From Martinezella lusitana (GTDB taxonomy: Bacteria; Pseudomonadota; Alphaproteobacteria; Rhizobiales; Rhizobiaceae), in NCBI RefSeq assembly GCF_014207095.1, contig NZ_JACHBG010000001.1:558001-622000 (forward strand): 64,000 bases of DNA. Direction: 5' to 3'. The position numbers and the translations under genes are program-made. Below are positions 58,332 through 64,000 of this stretch, one piece after another; the first letter of the stretch is position 1, and each line of letters opens with the position of its first letter. The notes under the pieces are model-generated. The model was given only the letters and a program-made list of their open reading frames with translations. It was not told the DNA's origin and searched no databases.

Positions 58332-58880
58332 ATGATGATGGACAAGAGCCCGGATGCATTTCGCACGATCAGCGAAGTCGCGGAAGACCTTGATCTGCCG
58401 CAGCATGTCCTACGGTTCTGGGAGACGCGTTTCCCGCAAATCAAGCCGATGAAGCGCGGCGGCGGCAGGCGTTATTATCGGCCTGAAGACGTCGACCTGC
58501 TGAACGGCATCCGCCATCTGCTCTACGATCACGGCTATACGATCAAGGGCGTTCAGAAGCTCTTGAAGACCAATGGCAACAAGTTTGTCATCGCGGTGGG
58601 GCACGGGGACCTTGCAAGTGTCGAAGCGCTTGCTTCTGCAGCGCAGGAGCACGCTCCCGTCGAACCACGCGTCAGCTCTGCCAATCCGGAAGAGGATCAG
58701 GTCGTCGGCCGTGCCAAGGCGCCAATCAGCCGCCGCTTCTTCAATTTCGTGAGCGGAGACGACGGCGTGCCGGATGTTTCCATCGGCAAATCCAGTGTCG
58801 GCAAGGAAGACCGGGCCTTGCTGCAGGAAACGCTTTACGACCTTCTGGAATGCAAGCGTCTGCTGGATCAGGTGCGGTAG
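58332..58880 (+). CDS. MerR-family regulator
   Basis: A 182-residue MerR-fold protein with an N-terminal HTH ([22 protein letters not shown], about residues 13-35), the [15 protein letters not shown] wing and a coiled region. There is no Cys metal site, so it is not a metal sensor. Its position after ihfA is conserved in alphaproteobacteria. The start may be any of three consecutive ATG codons at 58332, 58335 or 58338; GGGAG at 58326-58330 best fits the last. Confidence 0.92.
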   Translation: MMMDKSPDAFRTISEVAEDLDLPQHVLRFWETRFPQIKPMKRGGGRRYYRPEDVDLLNGIRHLLYDHGYTIKGVQKLLKTNGNKFVIAVGHGDLASVEALASAAQEHAPVEPRVSSANPEEDQVVGRAKAPISRRFFNFVSGDDGVPDVSIGKSSVGKEDRALLQETLYDLLECKRLLDQVR

Positions 58881-59235
58881 TACCACGAGCTGCCGCGTAG
58901 ACGACCCGCCCGGATGTGTGCATGGGATGCGACCATGTTAAGGCAATCCGTGCCTCCTGTGGGCCACCTTACCGTCGCGAGGCGGAGTTCCGTTTCGTCA
59001 TAATACGCCTGCGCAAATCTACGTGACAAATTTGTCACGTACCGGTGCTTCTGTGCCCAAGAAGTTAGTTTGCTAACCTTCTCAACTTGCCCGACCCAAA
59101 CCACAGGTTCAGTCTGACCATGAAGCTTCGCTGCTTCGCCCTTCAAAGAAGGGAAAAAGCCAGTCGGGCCATGGAGGGGCAAGAGGTTGCCTGCCGGGAG
59201 ACTCCATCCCTGATGGATCGTCGAATGGAGATATC
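58881..59235. other. 355-bp intergenic region with perfect 22-bp palindrome
   Basis: The promoter region of the porin gene. It holds a perfect palindrome TACGTGACAAA/TTTGTCACGTA at 59021-59042 (listed separately). No ORF or RNA gene is supported; the longest minus-strand frame here overlaps the palindrome and has no codon bias. Confidence 0.6.
59021..59042. promoter_or_regulatory. perfect 22-bp palindrome, candidate operator upstream of porin
   Basis: Eleven-base arms, TACGTGACAAA and TTTGTCACGTA, with no spacer and no mismatch. It lies about 194 bp upstream of the porin ATG at 59236. A run of this length is unlikely by chance in a 355-bp region, so it is probably a dimer binding site. The regulator is not recognised. 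Confidence 0.6.
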
Positions 59236-60342
59236 ATGAACATCAAGAGCCTTCTTCTCGGCTCCGCCGCTGCTATTGCCGCAGCGAGCGCCGCCCATGC
59301 TGCAGATGCAATTGTTTCCGCTGAACCAGAGCCCCTGGAATATGTCCGGATCTGCGATGTCTACGGCACCAGCTATTTCTACATTCCCGGCACCGAAACC
59401 TGCCTCAAGATCGGCGGCAAGGTCCGCACCGAAGGCGAGTGGTACGACGCCTTTAATCCGCGCAGCAAGGTGGGTACACTCTGGCACGAGCGTGTCGAAC
59501 TCAATGTCGATACAGCCACCGACACCGAATATGGTGCGCTGAAGACGAACACGGTCTTCCGCTGGGAGTGGCACGATGGAGGTGCGACATCCTCCAAGCT
59601 GCTCTTTGCCAATATCAGCCTCGCAGGCTTCACGGTCGGCAAACTCGACTCGCAATTCAATCTCTATGCTGGCTATGCCGGCGACGTCATCAATGACGAC
59701 GCGATCTATGACGGCCCCTACGAATTGAACCAGCTGACCTACAATTATGATGCCGGTAACGGCTTTACCGCCGTGATTTCGCTGGAAGACAGCAACTCCA
59801 CGACCGACGGTCAAGCCTCCTATGGCGCGGGTTGGTGGACGGACGACAAGTCCAATCACTATACCCCCGACGTCGTCGCCGGCTTCGGCTACAAGACTGG
59901 CGATTGGGGCTTCAAGGTCGTCGGCGGTTATGACTCGATCGTCGAGGAGGGCGCCATCAAGGCGCGCATCGATGCCAAGTTCGGCGGCGTGGAAGCCTTC
60001 CTGATGGGTGGCTGGAATACGGACGGCGACAAGCTGAACAAATATGCCGGCACGAACCAGGATATTTCCGCCTGCACGACATCGGGCGGCGCCGTCAATG
60101 CCGCCAAATGCGGTTGGGGAGACTGGGCTGTTTGGGGCGGCGTCGGTGTTCCGATCAACGAAAAGCTGAAATGGAACCTGCAGCTCGCCTATACGGAATC
60201 GAAGATTTTCGAGGCGACGACGAACCTCAAATTCAATCCGGTCAAGGATCTGCTGGTCGAACCCGAGGTGACCTATATGCACTACGACTTCATCAAGGAT
60301 GATACGGTTGCCGGTATTCTTCGTTTCGAACGGAATTTCTGA
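59236..60342 (+). CDS. ropA: porin, RopA/Porin_2 family
   Basis: A 368-residue outer membrane porin with a signal peptide (cleaved after AHA, about residue 22), a short linker and a long beta-barrel ending in Phe (FERNF). Cysteines occur at conserved positions in VRICDVYG and ETCLKIGG, as in Porin_2 proteins, which could form disulfides. The SD lies before ATG 59236. It corresponds to the RopA-type porins of rhizobia; several paralogues per genome are usual. Confidence 0.9.
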   Translation: MNIKSLLLGSAAAIAAASAAHAADAIVSAEPEPLEYVRICDVYGTSYFYIPGTETCLKIGGKVRTEGEWYDAFNPRSKVGTLWHERVELNVDTATDTEYGALKTNTVFRWEWHDGGATSSKLLFANISLAGFTVGKLDSQFNLYAGYAGDVINDDAIYDGPYELNQLTYNYDAGNGFTAVISLEDSNSTTDGQASYGAGWWTDDKSNHYTPDVVAGFGYKTGDWGFKVVGGYDSIVEEGAIKARIDAKFGGVEAFLMGGWNTDGDKLNKYAGTNQDISACTTSGGAVNAAKCGWGDWAVWGGVGVPINEKLKWNLQLAYTESKIFEATTNLKFNPVKDLLVEPEVTYMHYDFIKDDTVAGILRFERNF

Positions 60343-60565
60343 TTTGGGCTGATGTGATGGTCTCCGTCTGCGGCAATGCCGGCGGACGGGAACCGGCCGG
60401 CAAGGGTTTCACTAGGCGTGAGAGGAGTTTGCGAGTCAGAAAGCAACCTTGAGCTATTAATCATGATGCCAACTACGCGCATAGCTTGATGAGCTCGGCT
60501 TGCCAAATATTACCTTTGGCTGTAGTTCGATCCTTCGGGGTTGTATTATTTGTGCCGGAGGGAAT

Positions 60566-60898
60566 ATGCGTATACGCGCCACCATGGCGGCTAGCCTTGT
60601 CGCCGTTTCAACCATTCTAGCGAGCTGTCAGACGCCGCAGGAATCAGCGATGAATGCCGAAATGACCTGCCAGTCTCAAGGGTTCCGCCCGGGCTCGCAG
60701 CGCTACAATCGTTGCGTCGGGTCCACCTATCAAGCCAATCGCGCCCAGGCGCAGCAGGCTGAAAATCAGGCTGCCGGCCTTGCGGCAGCAGGTATTATCG
60801 GTGGCGTCCTGATTGGCGCCGCCGTCAGCGACAGCCGTCATCATCATCGCCGCGATTACGACCGGCCCTATTACCGCCGTTGCTATCGCTGCTGGTAA
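60566..60898 (+). CDS. small lipoprotein, glycine-zipper-like
   Basis: A 110-residue protein with a hydrophobic N-terminus and an LASC lipobox around residues 18-21. The middle has AAGLAAAGIIGGVLIGAAVS, a glycine-zipper-like stretch, followed by His- and Tyr-rich tail (SRHHHRRDYDRPYYRR). Five Cys in total could pair. I do not recognise a named family. It starts with GGAGGG upstream and ends near a strong terminator. Confidence 0.82.
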   Translation: MRIRATMAASLVAVSTILASCQTPQESAMNAEMTCQSQGFRPGSQRYNRCVGSTYQANRAQAQQAENQAAGLAAAGIIGGVLIGAAVSDSRHHHRRDYDRPYYRRCYRCW

Positions 60899-60926
60899 AA
60901 GTCGCTCGCAGCTTCGTATGACAATG

Positions 60927-60963
60927 GAAAACTCCGCCGATTCAACCCGGCGGAGTTTTCATT
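60927..60963. terminator. bidirectional rho-independent terminator
   Basis: A 13-bp perfect stem (GAAAACTCCGCCG at 60927-60939 with its complement at 60948-60960), 8-base loop, T runs on both sides. It separates the two convergent lipoprotein genes. Confidence 0.92.
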
Positions 60964-60978
60964 TCTGTTGCATGCCGG

Positions 60979-61233
60979 TCAAAACGGCGTCACTTCCTCG
61001 CGGCTGACCAGCTTAAGGCTGCGGTCGGGTTGGAGGATGTAGGTTTCGTAGATATCCTGTCCCCATTGGTTGGTGAAGCGATGCGCGATCCGGGTGCCGG
61101 GAGGCGATTGCGTCAGCTTCGTATGCGGCTGACCGCCATAGGTAATGCTGCCGGGAATGGGTTGCAGGGGGGCGGTTGTGTTGCATGCGGCAAGCAAGGG
61201 TCCGCATACTAAAAGGGCTATGAAGGGCCTCAT
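60979..61233 (-). CDS. small lipoprotein of unknown function
   Basis: An 84-residue protein with a signal peptide and a lipobox LAAC near residues 13-16. The mature part contains GSITYGGQPHTKLTQSPPGTRI and FTNQWGQDIYETYILQPDRSL, a phrase seen in rhizobial hypothetical lipoproteins. The ATG at 61233 is preferred over a longer frame. It is probably outer-membrane-anchored; function unknown. Confidence 0.78.
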   Translation of the reverse strand: MRPFIALLVCGPLLAACNTTAPLQPIPGSITYGGQPHTKLTQSPPGTRIAHRFTNQWGQDIYETYILQPDRSLKLVSREEVTPF

Positions 61234-61408
61234 TGTCCTGGCTTTCTGCACGTGTCCGGTCCCTGCGAAATCATCGCGCAATAAAGACGGGACAGCATCT
61301 ATGAGTGTGATTTCAAATTACTATATAAAGGTAATATCGGCGCGTCCGGTGGCAAGGTTCTCACGCAGATTTGCTTGGCGCTGCGGCCCGATTTCGAAGG
61401 AGTCGCTT

Positions 61409-61804
61409 ATGTTTACGATTGCAAGATCGATAACTGCCGCAGGCTTCGGTTTGCTGCTGGCGGCTGGTGCCGCTGTGTCGGCCGGCGCCATCACCATGCC
61501 GGCATTGTCGGTGCCCCAACAGTCCGACGTCATCCAGGTTCATGATCACGGCCATGGGCATTGGCATCACCACAACCGATGGGGTGGCGGGCATCGGTTT
61601 CATGGTTCTGACAGCTACTATGATGATGATTCAGACAGCGGCGTGCTCTTCAAATCCTTCGTGACCGGCACCCTGTTCAGCTGGCAGCGCGATCGTGGCT
61701 ACTACGATAGCCATGCCCGCAGCTGCGCAAGCCGCTATCGTTCCTATAATCCTGCGGACAATACTTACCAGCCGAGCCATGGGCCGCGGCAGGCATGTCG
61801 CTGA
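61409..61804 (+). CDS. BA14K-family secreted protein
   Basis: A 131-residue secreted protein with a signal peptide (cleaved near residue 27). The C-terminal CASRYRSYNPADNTYQPSHGP matches the BA14K motif of Brucella and rhizobia, where such proteins have been called lectin-like immunogens. The middle is rich in His and Asp (HDHGHGHWHHH; YYDDDSDS), which might bind metals. SD GAAGGAG at 61396 fixes the start. Confidence 0.85.
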   Translation: MFTIARSITAAGFGLLLAAGAAVSAGAITMPALSVPQQSDVIQVHDHGHGHWHHHNRWGGGHRFHGSDSYYDDDSDSGVLFKSFVTGTLFSWQRDRGYYDSHARSCASRYRSYNPADNTYQPSHGPRQACR

Positions 61805-61839
61805 GCGTGAACTTTTTCTGAGTGAGCCGCTACTTTTCG

Positions 61840-61867
61840 CTTGCTTCGGCTAACGCTAGACTCTAAA
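61840..61867 (+). promoter_or_regulatory. candidate sigma70 promoter of tRNA-Pro
   Basis: CTTGCT at 61840-61845 and TCTAAA at 61862-61867, 16 bases apart, resemble the rhizobial -35 (CTTGAC) and -10 boxes. The -10 ends 23 bases before the mature tRNA. The match is partial. Confidence 0.4.
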
Positions 61868-61890
61868 CGAAACAAGCCGTTTCGGCAGGT

Positions 61891-61967
<77 letters not shown>

Positions 61968-62003
61968 TTTATCTCCTTGAACTCCCAATCAGATTTTCAA
62001 TAG

Positions 62004-62714
62004 CTAGCCGCACCACGAGGATGACTGGCCAGTCCAGCGCCGCGCGAGTCCTTCGGAAACCATTTGATCGCCGATCGAGCGGCCGGCACGCATGGCGATG
62101 CGTAGCTTGCCGCCATTCAGGTCGTCGCGACGGTTGCTGCCGGAAAGTACGAAAGTCCCGTCATTCAGAATGGCCTGCAGGCGCAGCTTGGCGGCAACGG
62201 CCTTTTGTTTTTCGCCTGGGCAGCGTGCAGCCTCAACGCCCGGTACGTCGATATCGGCGAGCTGGATCCTTATCCCGTCCTGCCAGAACGTATTGCCGTC
62301 CACCACGCAGTTGGTGCCCGAACCGGCGCTGCAAAGCACGAAGCGGCCGCCCGTCTGCGCCCGCATGCCGGGGCGATCGATCGCCGGTCTGTTGATCGGC
62401 AGCGCCACGGGGATCGCGGCCGTTGCCGCCGGAATGGCTGCCGGTGGCACGGGAAGGGCAGGGGTGGCGCGGGGCTCCGGGATAACCGCTGCGGTCTTGA
62501 TCTTCGGTTTTACCGCCGGCGTCGGTGCGTCCTGGGTCATCTTCGGCATGCCGGCAACCGCACCGGCATGGGCGAGCATGGAAGGCATATCCTTACGGTG
62601 TTGGTAGGCATACATGCCGCCCACTATCGCCAGGCCAACGAAGCCCCACAGCCATATCGAACCTCCCGCCTTGGGTTGCGGTTTGCGCCGAACGCGTCGT
62701 TTCGCTTTAGCCAT
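62004..62714 (-). CDS. TM-anchored thermonuclease (SNase)-fold protein, degenerate site
   Basis: A 236-residue protein with a basic N-terminus, one membrane segment (about residues 19-40), a Pro/Ala-rich linker (about 60-120) and a C-terminal SNase-like domain: VVDGNTFWQDGIRIQLADIDVPG, then EKQKAVAAKLRLQAIL and QMVSEGLARRW. The Arg of the catalytic IRI motif is kept, but the usual DGDT reads DGNT and the DTPE Glu is absent at VPGVEA. It may bind nucleic acid without efficient cutting, or be a relic. Extracytoplasmic location is inferred. Confidence 0.82.
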   Translation of the reverse strand: MAKAKRRVRRKPQPKAGGSIWLWGFVGLAIVGGMYAYQHRKDMPSMLAHAGAVAGMPKMTQDAPTPAVKPKIKTAAVIPEPRATPALPVPPAAIPAATAAIPVALPINRPAIDRPGMRAQTGGRFVLCSAGSGTNCVVDGNTFWQDGIRIQLADIDVPGVEAARCPGEKQKAVAAKLRLQAILNDGTFVLSGSNRRDDLNGGKLRIAMRAGRSIGDQMVSEGLARRWTGQSSSWCG

Positions 62715-62805
62715 AGTGTCGTCCCTCGATTGCGGGGAGATTATCGCTGCGATTTCTTACCGATCCGTTGGCTTTTCGTTCTCCGATGACGGGACCACAG
62801 GATTC

Positions 62806-63198
62806 CTATTTCGTTGAAGCCGTCGATGGTTTCAGCTTCACCGACATCGTCACCTGTCCGTTGACGGAAAGCTTCAGTCCCCGACCATCGAAATTATTGA
62901 CCGACGTATTGCTCGACATGGCGCTGATTTCACAAGCGTCCGCTATGGTAGCGAGCAGGGTGCCGCAGCTGCTTGCGGCGATCTTGTAGAAGGATTTCAA
63001 AGCCTTCTCCTGCTGCTCCTCGTTGTCGCCATCCGGCACGGAGTAGGACAGCGATATTCCCGATTGCACCGAAATATATCCGTCCGGCAGCTGGCGAGGA
63101 TTGCGTAAGGGCAGGTTCTGAAAGTTCTGTGCAAGGGCTGGCAGCGTTGTGGCGGCAAGCAGCAGGCCGAGTGTAGCGGGCATTAAAAATCTGGTCAT
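62806..63198 (-). CDS. small periplasmic protein of unknown function
   Basis: A 130-residue protein with a cleavable signal peptide (after ALA near residue 23). The mature sequence includes SVQSGISLSYSVPDGDNEEQQ and ends with KLSVNGQVTMSVKLKPSTASTK. Two Cys (SSCGTLL; DACEIS) could make one disulfide. I do not recognise a family. It is a single gene with a good SD-like GAGAGAC. Confidence 0.75.
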   Translation of the reverse strand: MTRFLMPATLGLLLAATTLPALAQNFQNLPLRNPRQLPDGYISVQSGISLSYSVPDGDNEEQQEKALKSFYKIAASSCGTLLATIADACEISAMSSNTSVNNFDGRGLKLSVNGQVTMSVKLKPSTASTK

Positions 63199-63439
63199 TG
63201 TCGTCTCTCCTGTTCAGTCGGTTTATCGCAGATATGGATGAAGACGGGGTGATGACCTAACCTAAAATTGTACGTCCGGGCTGAGTCTCGGCATTGCATT
63301 CGAATCAGCAGCCCCCGACCATGTAATTGCTTCCTTGCCAACTCTGGGGCCGAAGCGCATAGTCCAGTCCTGCTGTAGAGTATGAAGCCGGCGCCGAGGG
63401 GGTGCCGCATTCTCTTACTCAAAGGACGAGACCGCGCGA

Positions 63440-63652
63440 ATGCTGGAAACCCCTATCCATCCAAGGGATTTGCCTTTGTTTTCGGACGATCTCGATCGTC
63501 TGGAGAAGGTGCTGGATACTGTCTGCCGAGATCGCGGCATCGATTCGCGTGGCGTGCAGGCAGAGCGGCTGGGCGCGTTGATCATCCAGCTTTATCGTCA
63601 GGGCGTGAAGGACGATGCGAAGCTGCTTGCGCTTGCAAGGGCTTATTTCTGA
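63440..63652 (+). CDS. small conserved-looking protein of unknown function
   Basis: A 70-residue soluble protein, mostly helical, with LPLFSDDLDRLEKVLDTVC and ALIIQLYRQGVKDDAKLLALARAYF. The wording resembles a short rhizobial hypothetical protein. No signal or motif for function. The ATG at 63440 lies in a purine-rich context without a strong SD, so the start is less certain. Confidence 0.68.
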   Translation: MLETPIHPRDLPLFSDDLDRLEKVLDTVCRDRGIDSRGVQAERLGALIIQLYRQGVKDDAKLLALARAYF

Positions 63653-63881
63653 CACATCAGCGTTTTTTTATGGTCTTGAATCTAATCGATTTAAGCTGAT
63701 TTCACATAGCTGCAATGATGCTTTGTCGCTGTTCGAAGCGACAATTCCACCCTATATATGCTGCATTGCACAAAGAGAGTTCGTCTCTCGATGTTACCGA
63801 TTCCCTTTGGGAGCGGTGCGCGGCCGTCGCGACAAAGGAAAAACGAAAAGCGGCGGGCGCGAATAAGCAGAAAGGTCCATA

Positions 63882-64000
63882 ATGAATCTCAAAGTTCCGA
63901 GCCGGCTCCGCCGCCTGCTTGCCGACTCTGTCGAGTTGCCGCAGTTCAAATTTCCGGTAACCCAGCCGCAAGCACAGCCGGCGCGTCGTCGCGTCTCCAC
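63882..64000 (+). CDS. start of an unrecognised gene (cut by window edge)
   Basis: An open frame from ATG 63882 with no stop to the edge: 39 codons, starting MNLKVPSRLRRLLADSVELP, basic and partly amphipathic. AAAGG lies at about 63871-63875, spacing suitable for an SD. It cannot be identified from the visible part. Confidence 0.5.
   Translation, partial: MNLKVPSRLRRLLADSVELPQFKFPVTQPQAQPARRRVS

Noticed and set aside
58868..59182. 104-codon minus-strand frame in the porin upstream region
   Set aside because: It runs through the 22-bp palindrome, overlaps the MerR 3' end, and shows no codon bias or motif.
60364..60389. Terminator of the porin gene
   Set aside because: A CCGTC/GACGG hairpin exists, but it lacks a T run and has an internal loop, so it is not a convincing terminator.

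Overview
This looks like a chromosomal segment of a fast-growing rhizobium (Rhizobiaceae, Rhizobium/Agrobacterium type), GC-rich and densely coded on both strands. The inference rests on RopA- and RopB-like outer membrane proteins, a BA14K-family protein, the LdtR/LdtP pair, HdaA next to ppk/ppx, the plsX-fabH-ihfA-MerR order, a DUF6163 membrane protein and several palindromic intergenic repeats that I recognise from rhizobial genomes. No rRNA, insertion sequence, prophage, integrase or CRISPR array is visible. One tRNA gene (Pro, anticodon GGG) is present.

Layout. 1-2.3 kb: minus-strand YheS-like ABC-F ATPase (cut by the window edge), a short protein resembling the N-terminal module of rhizobial diguanylate cyclases but without GGDEF, and a DinB-fold protein. 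2.5-5.0 kb: ndk, a lipoprotein, a CGNR zinc-finger regulator and a divergent orphan LivH-type permease with a 28-bp palindrome between them. 5.0-9.5 kb: minus-strand moaE, moaD, pgsA, uvrC and a pteridine-reductase-like SDR. 9.8-12.1 kb: RopB-like porin, a GST and rlmJ. 12.2-16.3 kb: molybdopterin oxidoreductase overlapping a Nudix gene, then an isolated phnM. 16.3-23.9 kb: purMN, diverging from perM-type transporter, hdaA, ppk and ppx. 23.9-29.4 kb: phytase-like esterase, membrane class III cyclase, rnd and multicopper oxidase. 29.7-37.3 kb: aspS, serine hydrolase/TetR divergent pair, unknown periplasmic protein and parC. 37.3-38.0 kb: an AbrB-Doc toxin-antitoxin pair. 38.0-41.4 kb: hemB, RDD protein, bpt and an EamA transporter, all on the minus strand. 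41.6-44.6 kb: DUF6163, ldtR and ldtP. 44.9-51.2 kb: glyA-nrdR-ribD-ribE, then three opposite-strand genes (two GNATs and a cupin), then ribH-nusB. 51.4-58.9 kb: hppA, bamE, Cbp3-type chaperone, yceD, plsX, fabH, ihfA and a MerR regulator. 59-64 kb: RopA-type porin, several small secreted proteins, tRNA-Pro and a TM-anchored nuclease-fold protein.

Most of the window is housekeeping: molybdopterin synthesis, purine and riboflavin synthesis, polyphosphate turnover coupled to replication control, and envelope biogenesis. I see no clearly new multi-gene system. The best candidates for new biology are local regulatory modules: the CGNR-regulator/orphan-permease pair with its palindrome (4058-4085), a perfect 22-bp palindrome upstream of the RopA-type porin (59021-59042), the paired 12-bp direct repeat before parC (34874-34908), the 612-bp ldtR-ldtP gap, and the GGDEF-less sensory-module protein (1126-1626).
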